DNA from: Microbacterium sp. RU33B
Lineage (GTDB): Bacteria > Actinomycetota > Actinomycetes > Actinomycetales > Microbacteriaceae
Assembly (NCBI RefSeq): GCF_900155915.1
Contig: NZ_FTPO01000003.1
Coordinates: forward strand, 186,001-250,000
Direction: 5' to 3'
Length of the DNA: 64,000 nt
Shown: positions 15,261 through 24,098 of the stretch, in pieces
Layout of the letters: every line of letters starts with the position of its first letter
Numbering within the stretch: the stretch's first letter is position 1
Translations under genes and position numbers: made by a program
Notes under the pieces: model-generated
Told to the model about the DNA's origin: nothing
What the model saw: the letters and a program-made list of their open reading frames with translations, nothing else
Databases searched by the model: none

Positions 15261-16682
15261 ATGGATCTCCTCCAGGAAGGCTGGATCTGGTGGGCGGTCG
15301 CCATCGCGGTCGGCGTGCCGATCATCCTGGTGGTCCTGACGGAGGTGCTCGGTGCCCTCGTGCGGCGCGGCAGCGCGGCGGCGAAGCCCGTCCGGCTGCT
15401 GCGCAACTGGGTCGTCCCCGTCGCCGCACTTCTGGCCCTGCTCTACTTCGCGTTCCGCACCGACACCGACAACGCCTGGCCGCGCGTCGTCGCGACCGTC
15501 CTCGGGTTCCTGCTCATCCTCCTCGTGCTGTCGGCGTTCAACGTGGCGCTGTTCTCCCGCGCGAAGGAGGGCAGCTGGCAGGAGCGCATCCCGACGATCT
15601 TCGTCGAGCTCGCGCGCCTCATCCTCGTGGTCGTGGGCTTGGCGCTCCTGTTCCAGTGGGTGTGGAACGCGGATGTCGGCGGACTCATCGCCGCCCTGGG
15701 AGTCACCTCGATCGTCATCGGCCTCGCCCTGCAGAACGCAGTCGGCGGGGTCATCTCCGGACTGCTGCTGCTGTTCGAGCAGCCGTTCAAGATCGGCGAC
15801 TACCTCGATGCCGCCGGCGTGCAGGGCAGGGTCATCGAGGTCAACTGGCGCGCATGCCACATCGACACCGGTGCCGGCATCCAGATCATCCCGAACTCGA
15901 CGCTCTCGGGCGCCTCGTTCACTAACCTGAGCCAGCCGGTGGGGGCGTCGCACATCTCCTCGACCGTGGCGTTCACGACCGACGACCCTCCGCACGAGGT
16001 CATCTCGCTGCTCGTGGAGGTGGCCGACTCGCTGCCGATGCGGGCCGACGGAGAACGGGCCAGCGCCGACTATCTCGGGGCGGGCAAGTACTCGGTGAGC
16101 CTTCCGATCAACGGCCCGCAGTTCGCGCCGCAGGCCCTCAGCCTCTACCTCGCCTGGCTCTGGTACGCGGCCCGCCGTCGCGGGCTCGCCCTCGACGGCG
16201 ACGCCAGCGACCCCATCGCCGAGCCCGGCCGACTGGAGAAGGCACTCGATGTCGTCGGCCCGACGCTGCACCTCGGTGAAGCGGAGCGCGCCCTCGTGCT
16301 GTCCACGTCGAAGCTCGAGCGCTACGGCCTGGGCGAGATCGTCCAGCCCGAGGGCGTCCTGCCGCACGACATCCGCTTCATCGTGGAGGGGCGCGTGCGG
16401 CTCGCCGTGAACGCCGCCGGCGGACGCATCGAGTTCGCGACGGCCGAGCCCGGCGACTACGTCGGCCAGACGGCGCTCACCCGCGAGAAGACCCTGACGA
16501 CCGCGGTCGCCGCCGATGTGCTCACGGTCCTCGTCGTGCCGTTGGAGACGGTCGACGAGCTCGTGCGCTCGCGCCCTCTCCTGGCCGAGGAGATCGGGCA
16601 GTCGATCGAGCTCAAGCGCAAGCTCGCCGCCGAGGCGCTCGCGGCCGCGGGCGTGGTGAAGGGCACCCTCGGGGGTCCCTGA
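15261..16682 (+). CDS. MscS-family channel with C-terminal CNB-like domain
   Basis: The 473-residue protein has an N-terminal membrane region of about five helices ending in the MscS pore helix and beta-domain entry (A-L-G-V-T-S-I-V-I-G-L-A-L-Q through E-Q-P-F-K-I-G-D). A cyclic-nucleotide-binding (CAP-type) fold occupies about residues 322-460. In its phosphate-binding cassette the usual Glu is Gln403 (Y-V-G-Q-T-A-L), and the Arg that holds the cyclic phosphate is absent; Leu412 or Thr413 falls there and the nearest Arg is Arg408. MscS-CNB fusions are known as bCNG channels and open on nucleotide rather than tension. Here the ligand may differ. The ATG lies two bases after the receptor stop, so the two proteins are coexpressed. 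Confidence 0.85.
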   Translation: MDLLQEGWIWWAVAIAVGVPIILVVLTEVLGALVRRGSAAAKPVRLLRNWVVPVAALLALLYFAFRTDTDNAWPRVVATVLGFLLILLVLSAFNVALFSRAKEGSWQERIPTIFVELARLILVVVGLALLFQWVWNADVGGLIAALGVTSIVIGLALQNAVGGVISGLLLLFEQPFKIGDYLDAAGVQGRVIEVNWRACHIDTGAGIQIIPNSTLSGASFTNLSQPVGASHISSTVAFTTDDPPHEVISLLVEVADSLPMRADGERASADYLGAGKYSVSLPINGPQFAPQALSLYLAWLWYAARRRGLALDGDASDPIAEPGRLEKALDVVGPTLHLGEAERALVLSTSKLERYGLGEIVQPEGVLPHDIRFIVEGRVRLAVNAAGGRIEFATAEPGDYVGQTALTREKTLTTAVAADVLTVLVVPLETVDELVRSRPLLAEEIGQSIELKRKLAAEALAAAGVVKGTLGGP

Positions 16683-16709
16683 CGCGTCGGGGCGCGCACC
16701 GCGCGCGAT

Positions 16710-16715
16710 TAGGCT
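16710..16715 (+). promoter_or_regulatory. Leaderless-type -10 box for the 16722 gene
   Basis: TAGGCT ends six bases before the ATG. That distance places the transcription start at or next to the A of ATG, implying a leaderless mRNA. Confidence 0.5.
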
Positions 16716-16721
16716 TCCTCC

Positions 16722-19721
16722 ATGGCGACGGCGCGCGGCAGGGGCATCCTCGCCGTCGTCGTCTCCGCGAGTCTGCTGGCGGCCGGTGCCGGTGTCGGCC
16801 TCGTCGTGGGCGACGCGCTCGGCATCCGCACGGAGGCGTCCGCGCAGATGACCCCGGCGCCGCCCGTCGTCCCGGAGATCGCGCCGTCCGTGCCGCCGCC
16901 CCGCATCGCCGCGGTCGACCTGCCCCCGGGTCCGCGGTTCGAGGCCGCCCTCGACGAGCTCCTCGACGCGGTCGCCGATGCCCCCGCGCGTGCGGGCGAG
17001 ATCGCTCTCACCGTCTCGGTCGCCGCGGACGCGACGCCGACGGAGGACGCCTACGAGGTCGTCGAGGTGGACGGCGGACTGTCGGTGCGGGCGCCGTCCG
17101 AAGCCGGGGCGGTGCGCGGCGTCTACGACCTGGCCGCCGCCGTCCGGGCCGGCCGCGATCTGCGCGGAGAGGTCGGCGCGCACGCGGCATCCGCGCTGCC
17201 GCTGCGCATGGTCGACCTGGGGGCGGTCGGCGTCGCGGTGGATCCGTCGCAATGGGCCGACGGCACCGACTACTCGCACGTCTCGCGGGCGTTCGACGAC
17301 GTGTACCTCGCCGAAGAGCCCTACATCGATGGCGATGCACTCTCCGACGCGTACGTCGAGTGGGACGAGTTCCTGCGGCACTCTCTCGCGAACGGCTACA
17401 ACGCCGTCGCGTGGCCGGGCTTCGTCGAGTACGCGACCTTCGACGGCGTCTACGCCGACGGTGACCCGCACCTGGCACGCGCCGCCGCACTCACCGATGC
17501 GTTCGGACCCTTCTGGGACCACGCGGCCGCGCTGGGCGTCAAGGTCTTCCTCCGCACCGACATGCCCACGCTCTCGCCCGAGCTCGAGGCATCCTTCGTC
17601 GACCGCTTCGGATCGCTCGACACCGAGAATCCGGCGCTGTGGCAGGTCTACGCCGATGCGCTCGACACGCTGTACGCCGCGCAGCCCGCGCTGAGCGGCG
17701 TCCTGATCCGCATCGGCGAAGGCGGGTCGATCTACCAGGAGCCGGGCTGGGACTACTACTCCGCGATCGCCGTGCGCACACCCGAAGCCGTGCGGACGAT
17801 GCTCGAGACGTACGCGGCGCAGGCGGAGGCGTCCGGCCGCGAGGTGATCTTCCGCACCTGGAGCGTGGGCATCGGCGACGTCGGCGACATGCACACGGAT
17901 GCCGACTCCTACCGGGCGGTGCTCGACGGCGTCGATTCGCCCGCCCTCATCGTGTCGACGAAGTACACGCTCGGCGACTTCTACAGCTGGCTGCCGCTGA
18001 ACGACACGCTCGCCGTCGGCGACCAGCGGCGCATCGTGGAGTTCCAGAGCCGTCGCGAGTTCGAGGCGTTCGGGTCGTTCGCGAACGACCTCGGTCCCGA
18101 GTACCAGTGGGCGCTGCAGACGCTCCTCGCCGAGAATCCGCGCATCGAGGGCGTGTGGACGTGGACGCAGGACGGCGGTCCGTGGCGAGCCGGACCCCTG
18201 TCGCTGTATCTCAAGTCCGGGTTCTGGCAGCTCTCCGAGCTGAACACCCTGACGGCTGCCGCGCTGGCGCGCGATCCGGACGCGGATGTCGGCGAGGTCA
18301 CCGTCGCCTGGGCGCGCGAGTACTTCTCCGACGACCCCGCAACGCTGACGGCGATCGTCGAGGCGATGGCGCTGTCGCGCGACGCCGTGCGTCAGGGGCT
18401 GTACCTGCAGCCGTTCGCCGAGGAGCGCGCGTTCGCGATCGGGCTCGAGCCGCCGCCGCAGATGTGGCTGTTCGAGTGGGACATCCTCACCGGCGACTCG
18501 GCCACCCTCGACGTGCTGTACACGATCATCGGGCGCGACCGCGTCGACGAGACGATCGCGCTCGGCCGCGAGGCGGTCGAGACCGCCGACCGCATGAAGA
18601 CGCTGGTCGAGGCGACGGACGTCGCGACCTGGCGCGACCCGTCGCTGCGCGAGGCCTTCACGACGACGCTCTCCTACGAGGCCGACACACTGCGTCTCCT
18701 CTCGGCCTATCGCGAGATGTTCCTGCGCCAAGCCGAGTGGCACGACACGCTGTCGCCCGACGCGCACGCGCAGTGGCAGCAGGCGCGCGACGCGTACGCG
18801 GCGCTCGCGGCCGAGCACCTCGCGCAGTACGACGGAGATCTCGACCACCCGGCCTGGAACCTGACGGCCGCGCAGCTCGGCGTCGACCGCGCCGACCGCG
18901 ATCTGCCCATGGCCTGGGCCGCGCGCGTGCTGCTGGTCCTCGGGGCGGCGTGGGTGCTGATCGGCATGTTCGCGGCCCGCACGCGGCTCGTGCGCCGACC
19001 GGGTGCCGCGGCCGCCCGGGCGACGTGGCTCGGGTCGACCCGGCCGTGGCGCGCCCGCGAGTCGACGCTCGGCCTCCTGCCGCTCGACAAGTGGCTGCTC
19101 CTCCTCGTGCCCGGCGGGCTCCTCGTCGCGACCCGGCTCGTGCAGACCTCGTTCCTGTCGTGGACGCACCCCGCCCTCGTGTTCGCCGCCTGGATCGCGT
19201 TCGCCGTCGTCGTGCGCCTCATCGTCGGGCGCCGCTCGCCCTGGCCGGTCATGGCCGCGGTGGGCGGAGTCGTCGTGCTGCGCTGCCTCGTCGCCCTCGC
19301 CGCCCTGTCGCTCACCGGACCAGGGGGGTACTGGTTCGCGTTCTGGACCGAGCCCGCACTCCGCGTCGTCTACATCGCCGTCGCGTTCGCCCTCTTCGCG
19401 TGGCTGTTCGTCGCCGCCGGATGGGCGCTGTCGGCCCAGTTCGGAGCCCGCCGCTCGTGGGGTGCCGTGCTCGCCGGCGTCGGCGCGGGTCTCGCCGTCC
19501 CCGCGCTCGCGGTGGCGGCGGTCGGCCTCGAGCCGGCCCTCACGATCTGGAACGACCAGGTGGGGCTCCTGCCCTGGGGCCTCGCCCGCATCCTCGGGAT
19601 CACGACGTACCTCGAGATCCCGGATGCCTCGGCCCTCGTCGCGGGCGTGTTCGGCCTGGCCGTGTGCGCGGTCGGGGTGCTGCTGGCCCTGCCGTGGCGA
19701 CGCACCCGCGTCGAGGCCTGA
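16722..19721 (+). CDS. Membrane-anchored glycoside-hydrolase-like protein
   Basis: The 999-residue protein has an N-terminal hydrophobic segment (about 9-30), a Pro-rich linker, a GH20b/GH67-N-like alpha/beta domain (ending G-V-Y-D-L-A-A-A-V near 145) and a large barrel-like region to about 720. Within it, L-I-R-I-G-E-G-G, S-T-K-Y-T-L-G-D-F and R-I-V-E-F-Q-S-R-R-E-F-E recall alpha-glucuronidase-type (GH67/GH115) enzymes. The last 270 residues form about seven membrane helices, the first at A-A-R-V-L-L-V-L-G. Soluble GH67 enzymes do not carry such a bundle. It would expose the catalytic domain outside the membrane. Catalytic residues cannot be assigned safely. It is transcribed from its own leaderless-type promoter. 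Confidence 0.6.
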   Translation: MATARGRGILAVVVSASLLAAGAGVGLVVGDALGIRTEASAQMTPAPPVVPEIAPSVPPPRIAAVDLPPGPRFEAALDELLDAVADAPARAGEIALTVSVAADATPTEDAYEVVEVDGGLSVRAPSEAGAVRGVYDLAAAVRAGRDLRGEVGAHAASALPLRMVDLGAVGVAVDPSQWADGTDYSHVSRAFDDVYLAEEPYIDGDALSDAYVEWDEFLRHSLANGYNAVAWPGFVEYATFDGVYADGDPHLARAAALTDAFGPFWDHAAALGVKVFLRTDMPTLSPELEASFVDRFGSLDTENPALWQVYADALDTLYAAQPALSGVLIRIGEGGSIYQEPGWDYYSAIAVRTPEAVRTMLETYAAQAEASGREVIFRTWSVGIGDVGDMHTDADSYRAVLDGVDSPALIVSTKYTLGDFYSWLPLNDTLAVGDQRRIVEFQSRREFEAFGSFANDLGPEYQWALQTLLAENPRIEGVWTWTQDGGPWRAGPLSLYLKSGFWQLSELNTLTAAALARDPDADVGEVTVAWAREYFSDDPATLTAIVEAMALSRDAVRQGLYLQPFAEERAFAIGLEPPPQMWLFEWDILTGDSATLDVLYTIIGRDRVDETIALGREAVETADRMKTLVEATDVATWRDPSLREAFTTTLSYEADTLRLLSAYREMFLRQAEWHDTLSPDAHAQWQQARDAYAALAAEHLAQYDGDLDHPAWNLTAAQLGVDRADRDLPMAWAARVLLVLGAAWVLIGMFAARTRLVRRPGAAAARATWLGSTRPWRARESTLGLLPLDKWLLLLVPGGLLVATRLVQTSFLSWTHPALVFAAWIAFAVVVRLIVGRRSPWPVMAAVGGVVVLRCLVALAALSLTGPGGYWFAFWTEPALRVVYIAVAFALFAWLFVAAGWALSAQFGARRSWGAVLAGVGAGLAVPALAVAAVGLEPALTIWNDQVGLLPWGLARILGITTYLEIPDASALVAGVFGLAVCAVGVLLALPWRRTRVEA

Positions 19722-19807
19722 GCTTCCGCGGCTTCCCGAGGCGGGCTCACGCGATCGGCGGGGGTATCCTGGAAGCTTCCCCGAATCGATTCGAAGAGGT
19801 GTTCGCC

Positions 19808-20320
19808 ATGCGCTCACGAAGCACAGCCATCCTGTCCATCGCCGCCGCCGCCGTCCTGCTCGCCGGCTGCTCGTCGACTCCGAGTCCCGCCAGCACGTCG
19901 GCGACCGACCAGGTCGTGGATTCGTCGTTCGAGTCGCCCGCCGCCATGAGCGAGCGCGTCGGCGCCGACGGCGTGGCCCTCGAGGTGTGGAGCAGCGCGG
20001 CGCCGGACGGTGCCGCCGAGGCCGCTCTCGACGCGCCCGAGGCGGGCACGCAGTGGGTCACCGTCAACGTCGCCCAGTGGGTCTCGACCGAAGGCCTGAA
20101 GGACGTCGACGCCGCACCCGTGCTGCGTTCGACCGTCGACGAGTCGTTCGTCGGCACGGCCGTCTCGCCCCGCTCGATCGAGGTGCCGATGACGCCGGAG
20201 AAGTCCTACACGTTCGCGTGGAGCTTCCAGGTGCCCGAGAACCTCGTCGACGCCGGCGCGCTCGTGCTGTGCACGACCGACGCCGACGACAGCGCCTGCA
20301 GCGCGCTCGTCGCGGGCTGA
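19808..20320 (+). CDS. Secreted lipoprotein of unknown function
   Basis: The 170-residue protein starts M-R-S-R-S-T, then a hydrophobic stretch and the lipobox L-A-G-C, so Cys21 is the likely lipidation site. After a Ser/Thr/Pro linker the globular part looks beta-rich, with T-Q-W-V-T-V-N-V-A-Q-W-V and two late cysteines (V-L-C-T and S-A-C-S) about nine residues apart. GAAGAGGTG precedes the ATG, and TATCCT about 40 bases upstream (near 19767) could be its -10 box. A strong bidirectional terminator follows. Family not recognised. Confidence 0.75.
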   Translation: MRSRSTAILSIAAAAVLLAGCSSTPSPASTSATDQVVDSSFESPAAMSERVGADGVALEVWSSAAPDGAAEAALDAPEAGTQWVTVNVAQWVSTEGLKDVDAAPVLRSTVDESFVGTAVSPRSIEVPMTPEKSYTFAWSFQVPENLVDAGALVLCTTDADDSACSALVAG

Positions 20321-20333
20321 TCGACCTCACTCA

Positions 20334-20374
20334 CGCGAAGACCCCCCGGCGCACGTCGCCGGGGGGTCTTCGCG
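20334..20374. terminator. Bidirectional terminator between lipoprotein and yccF
   Basis: An 18-pair perfect stem (20334-20351 with 20357-20374) closes a five-base loop. It lies between convergent genes and can serve both. The arms contain a CCCCCC/GGGGGG core flanked by CGCGAAGA/TCTTCGCG. Confidence 0.85.
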
Positions 20375-20381
20375 TCGAGCG

Positions 20382-20786
20382 TCAGCGACCGAGGGTCTGG
20401 TCGAAAGCGCCCTGTCGCGTGGAGACGATGTCCTTTCCGAGCGGCATGAGCGAGATCGGCACCATCTTGAAGTCGGCGATGGCCATCGGGATGCCGATGA
20501 TCGTGAGGCACAGCGCGATGCCCGACACGATATGGCCGAGCGCCAGCCACCAGCCCGCGAGGATCACCCAGATGACGTTGCCGAGGAACGAGCCGACGCC
20601 CGCGGTCGGCTTCGGCACGATCGTGCGTCCGAACGGCCAGATGACGTAGCCGGCGGTGCGGAACGACGCGATCGCCCACGGGATCGTGATGATCGGGATG
20701 CACAGGAGCACACCCGCGAGGACATAGCCGAGGAAGAGCCAGAATCCGGCGAAGATGAGCCAGATGATGTTCAGCAGGGTGCGCAT
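20382..20786 (-). CDS. YccF family inner membrane protein
   Basis: The 134-residue protein has two similar halves, each with a pair of hydrophobic helices: N-I-I-W-L-I-F-A-G-F-W-L through C-I-P-I-I-T-I-P-W-A, and N-V-I-W-V-I-L-A-G-W-W-L through C-L-T-I-I-G-I-P-M-A. This duplicated pattern with F-K-M/F-R-T and P-F-G/P-L-G is the YccF (DUF307) signature. The biochemical role of the family is not established. It is transcribed convergently with the lipoprotein gene and stands apart from the stress module further right. Confidence 0.88.
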   Translation of the reverse strand: MRTLLNIIWLIFAGFWLFLGYVLAGVLLCIPIITIPWAIASFRTAGYVIWPFGRTIVPKPTAGVGSFLGNVIWVILAGWWLALGHIVSGIALCLTIIGIPMAIADFKMVPISLMPLGKDIVSTRQGAFDQTLGR

Positions 20787-20855
20787 GGACTCATTCTCCC
20801 AAGGGATGCCTGAACGACTGCCGATCTCCGTGGCACCGGCCGCGACTGCAGACGA

Positions 20856-21164
20856 TCAGGCGCGTTGCTCCGGGGAGGGCGTCAGGGATCTCTGGGCGCG
20901 GCGGAGGAGTCCGACGAGCCCGGCGACGAGCAGCACGACACCGAGGGCGAGCACCGCGACGCCGGCGACCGTCGGGCCCGTCAGCTGGGAAGACCACTGC
21001 GCGACGTCGTCGCGCCGATCGGCGGAGCCGACGATCCAGAGCGCGGCGACCGACAGGGCGGAGAAGAACAGGCCCCAGACGATCCCGGCCCAGCGGACGC
21101 GCGCGGTCAGGGCGGGGGAGTCGGTCGCGCGGGGAGCCGCATCGGCGGTGGCGTCGAAGGTCAT
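20856..21164 (-). CDS. Small membrane protein of the PspC operon
   Basis: The 102-residue protein has a soluble N-terminus of about 25 residues and two membrane helices (I-V-W-G-L-F-F-S-A-L-S-V-A-A-L-W and G-V-A-V-L-A-L-G-V-V-L-L-V-A-G), then a basic C-terminus. Its ATG overlaps the stop of the PspC-domain gene (ATGA), so it is cotranslated with it. It is probably an accessory part of the envelope-stress module. Family not recognised. Confidence 0.7.
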   Translation of the reverse strand: MTFDATADAAPRATDSPALTARVRWAGIVWGLFFSALSVAALWIVGSADRRDDVAQWSSQLTGPTVAGVAVLALGVVLLVAGLVGLLRRAQRSLTPSPEQRA

Positions 21165-22774
21165 GGGGTGGTCTCCGTGTCTCGGGGAAGGGTGAAGTAG
21201 ACGGTCACGCCGCCCGATCGCTGGTCGATCTCGACGCGCTGTCGCGTGGTCGGGGGGCCGTCGCCGCTGACGATCGTCGTCTCGACCAGCCAGCCGTCGT
21301 CCCTCGCGGTCCGTCGCTGGTCGACCGGCTGCTCCACGTAGTCGCCGGTGTCGGGGTCGATGGAGACGAACTGCACGAGGCCGGAGCCGGAGCGGACGGA
21401 GAGCGACAGCTCGACACCCGGGTCGACCGAGATCGACGTGTAGCCCGCCTGCTTGTCCACGACGATCGGATCGGATGCGGCGCCGCGCTCGAAGAGCGTG
21501 ATGTCGAGCGAGCCCCACGGCTGGATGACCGGCGCGTCGCGCGGGACGAGATTGGTGATTCCTACGTCGCCCACGACGACGCCGCGCATCGCAGCCGTCG
21601 CGGTGCTGAGGCCACCGAGCACCAGCAGCACGATCGCGACGAAGGCGAGGAATCCGGATCGGCGTCGCAGTGCGCCGGCGATGATCATCGAGACGCCGAC
21701 CACGGCCGCCGCGGCGAAGACGCCCAGGGGCGGGGCGAAGGCATCGTCGCGGGCTCCCGATGCTCCCCAGAGCGCCGTGGCCGCGCCGACCACGAGCGCG
21801 GCGCCGAGCACGAAGAACACGAACGGCGCGCTCGTGCGGGGAGCGGTGAGCTTGCGGATGCGGCGGCGCTCCGCGGCCTCGGCGGCGAAGACCGCGCCGG
21901 CGGCTTCGCGTTCGCGGCGCGCCTGCTCGCGCGCGGCGCGTCCGGCATCCTGCTGCGCCCGGCGCCAGGCGTCGTTCTGGGTGCGCCACTCGTCGTGCTG
22001 CGTGCGCCATGCGGCCACCTCGGCGTCCGTTGTCGGTCCCGTCGGCGCGGGAGGCTCGATCGGCGGCGCGGGCGCGGCATCCGGCACCCCGCCCTCGGCG
22101 TCGAGGGGAGTCGTCGGGGCGCCGTCGCCCGACGAGGGCGCCTCGACGGAGCCCGGGACTGCGAGATCCGCGGAAGCCGTTCGCGGATCCGAGTCTTCCC
22201 GGGGGCTGCGGCCTCGCCGTGCCAGACGCACGACGAGGAAGACGAGTCCGCCGATCGCGGCGAGCGTGACGGTCCAGCCGATGAAGATCGTGAGGCCGGA
22301 GGGGAGGAGGTTCCAGCCCCATCCGTCGGCCGGGTAGCCGCCCGTGGCGAATCCCCACAGCGGCCAGAGCAGCAGGCTCGAGAGCCACGGCAGCACCGGC
22401 ACGAGCGTGAGCAGCGCGAGGATCACGATGCCGGTCAGGGCGGAGTCCCAGCGCCCGCGGAAGAGCTCCTGCAGGTGGATGCGACCGCGCACGTCGGGCA
22501 GCAGCGCCCAGGCGATCGCGTACAGGAGGAACATCGGCGCGCCGAGGACGGTGGCCACGACGACGATTCCCCGCACGATGACGGGGTCGATGCGCAGCCG
22601 TGCCGCGATCCCGGCGCACACTCCGCCGAGCCAGCCGTCGATCCGCACGACGCCGAACCCGCGCACCCACGCGAAGAAGCGGTCCGAAGCGGTGGGCATG
22701 CCCGCGGGCGCGGGCGGCGGCGGACCCGGATCGGCGATCGGGGGAGCCTCGGAGGGCGGCGTCGGTGAGGTCAT
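21161..22774 (-). CDS. PspC-domain membrane protein, LiaF-like
   Basis: The 537-residue protein has a Pro-rich N-terminus, then a PspC domain (about residues 38-95, W-L-G-G-V-C-A-G-I-A and L-Y-A-I-A-W-A-L-L-P), several membrane helices, a long Ala/Arg/Glu-rich charged stretch that may be a coiled coil, three more helices, and a C-terminal beta domain (W-G-S-L-D-I-T-L-F onward) of the kind found in LiaF-type proteins. PspC/LiaF proteins sense membrane damage and restrain a partner kinase. It is divergent from a PspC-containing histidine kinase and its response regulator, which supports a LiaFSR-like three-component circuit. The start is the first ATG after the shared intergenic region. Confidence 0.8.
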   Translation of the reverse strand: MTSPTPPSEAPPIADPGPPPPAPAGMPTASDRFFAWVRGFGVVRIDGWLGGVCAGIAARLRIDPVIVRGIVVVATVLGAPMFLLYAIAWALLPDVRGRIHLQELFRGRWDSALTGIVILALLTLVPVLPWLSSLLLWPLWGFATGGYPADGWGWNLLPSGLTIFIGWTVTLAAIGGLVFLVVRLARRGRSPREDSDPRTASADLAVPGSVEAPSSGDGAPTTPLDAEGGVPDAAPAPPIEPPAPTGPTTDAEVAAWRTQHDEWRTQNDAWRRAQQDAGRAAREQARREREAAGAVFAAEAAERRRIRKLTAPRTSAPFVFFVLGAALVVGAATALWGASGARDDAFAPPLGVFAAAAVVGVSMIIAGALRRRSGFLAFVAIVLLVLGGLSTATAAMRGVVVGDVGITNLVPRDAPVIQPWGSLDITLFERGAASDPIVVDKQAGYTSISVDPGVELSLSVRSGSGLVQFVSIDPDTGDYVEQPVDQRRTARDDGWLVETTIVSGDGPPTTRQRVEIDQRSGGVTVYFTLPRDTETTP

Positions 22775-22889
22775 GCTCCGATCCTCGCCGCGCGCGGCAT
22801 CCGCCCGCCATGGGGTGAACCCCTGAGCGGACCCTGATTCTGCCGCTCGAGCGCATCGATCGGCGCCGTCGGATGGTGTGATGGGTGAC

Positions 22890-24098
22890 ATGACCACCGC
22901 CGCCCCCTCCGTCGCGACGGCGGATGCCGCGCGCGCCGCGTCTCGTCCTCCGCTTCTGAGGCCGCGCGAATGCGCCGTGTCGGGAACGGCCGAAGGACTC
23001 GCGGATCACCTCGGGTGGCGTCCGCTCACCGTCCGCGTGGCCCTCGCCGTCCTCTGCCTGCTCTGGGGCGCCGGGGTCCTCCTCTACCTCTGGCTGTGGG
23101 CGCTCACGCCGTGGCGGCCCGGCCCCGACGCTCCGTCCCGGCGCGTCCCCGTCGCCTGGGTGCTGACGGCCGCGGCGTCCGTCGCCGGCTTCACGACCGT
23201 GCTGTGGGTGTCCGCGTGGGGCGGCCCGTACAGCGGTCCGTCTGCGTGGGTCGTGGCGTGCAGCGCGACCTCCGTCCTCGGGATCGTGGCCGGCAGCTGG
23301 GCCACCCTCGTCGACACGCGCGACCCGGCGCGCGGGCCCCGGCACGCGCTCGCCGTGCGGCTGACGGTGACCGGGATCCTCGTGGTCGTGCTCGTCGTGC
23401 TCCTCGCCGTCGCGGGGTCGTCGTCGGCGGGTCTGTTCGGCCTCGTCATGTCGCTCGGCGTGCTGATCTCGATCGCCCTCGTGCACGCCACGACGCTCCT
23501 CGCGAAGTGGCGCGAACTGTCGGGGGAGAGGGTGCGGCGGATCCGCGAGGAGCAGCGCAGCGAGATGGCCGCCCACCTGCACGACTCGGTGCTGCAGACG
23601 CTCGCACTCATCCAGAACCGGGCGGGCGCCTCGAGCGAAGTGGCGCGGATCGCCCGCGCTCAGGAGCGCGAGCTGCGGTCGTGGCTGTACGACGGAGATG
23701 CACCGGCCGACAGCGACCTGCCGACCGACCTGCGCGACTTCGCCGGCGCCCTCGAGCTCGACTACCCGGTGCGCATCGATGTCGTCTCGGCAGGATCGTC
23801 CACCGAGCGGGCGAGCGGAGACGTCGCCGCGGCGGCGCGGGAGGCGATGCTGAACGCCGCACGGCACGCCGGCGGAGAGGTGTCGGTGTACATCGAGGGC
23901 TCACCGGCCGGCGTCGACGTGTTCGTGCGCGATCGCGGTGCGGGGTTCGATCTGACGGTGGTCCCCGGCGACCGCCTGGGCGTGCGCGAATCCATCATCG
24001 GCCGGATGCGCCGCGCCGGGGGATCGGCGACCGTGCGCCCGACGGCCACCGGCACGGAGGTGCATCTGCGCCTGGATGCCGAGGTGCGTCGTGGCTGA
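22890..24098 (+). CDS. PspC-domain sensor histidine kinase (NarL-type)
   Basis: The 402-residue protein begins with a PspC-like segment (G-T-A-E-G-L-A-D-H-L-G-W, then the helix V-A-L-A-V-L-C-L-L-W-G-A-G-V-L), has about five membrane helices to residue 205, a HisKA_3 dimerisation helix with phospho-acceptor His231 (A-H-L-H-D-S-V-L-Q), and an HATPase domain with N-A-A-R-H-A and D-R-G-A-G-F. It should phosphorylate the LuxR-type regulator whose start overlaps its stop. Starts at 22878 or 22881 are also possible; 22890 is chosen because its product begins like related kinases, but no strong ribosome-binding site decides. Envelope stress is the expected signal, from the PspC domain and the divergent LiaF-like gene. 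Confidence 0.85.
   Translation: MTTAAPSVATADAARAASRPPLLRPRECAVSGTAEGLADHLGWRPLTVRVALAVLCLLWGAGVLLYLWLWALTPWRPGPDAPSRRVPVAWVLTAAASVAGFTTVLWVSAWGGPYSGPSAWVVACSATSVLGIVAGSWATLVDTRDPARGPRHALAVRLTVTGILVVVLVVLLAVAGSSSAGLFGLVMSLGVLISIALVHATTLLAKWRELSGERVRRIREEQRSEMAAHLHDSVLQTLALIQNRAGASSEVARIARAQERELRSWLYDGDAPADSDLPTDLRDFAGALELDYPVRIDVVSAGSSTERASGDVAAAAREAMLNAARHAGGEVSVYIEGSPAGVDVFVRDRGAGFDLTVVPGDRLGVRESIIGRMRRAGGSATVRPTATGTEVHLRLDAEVRRG

Noticed and set aside
15150-19817. 1555-codon open frame on the minus strand
   Set aside because: It is the mirror of the channel and glycosidase-like genes and spans several promoters; composition is typical of high-GC shadow frames.
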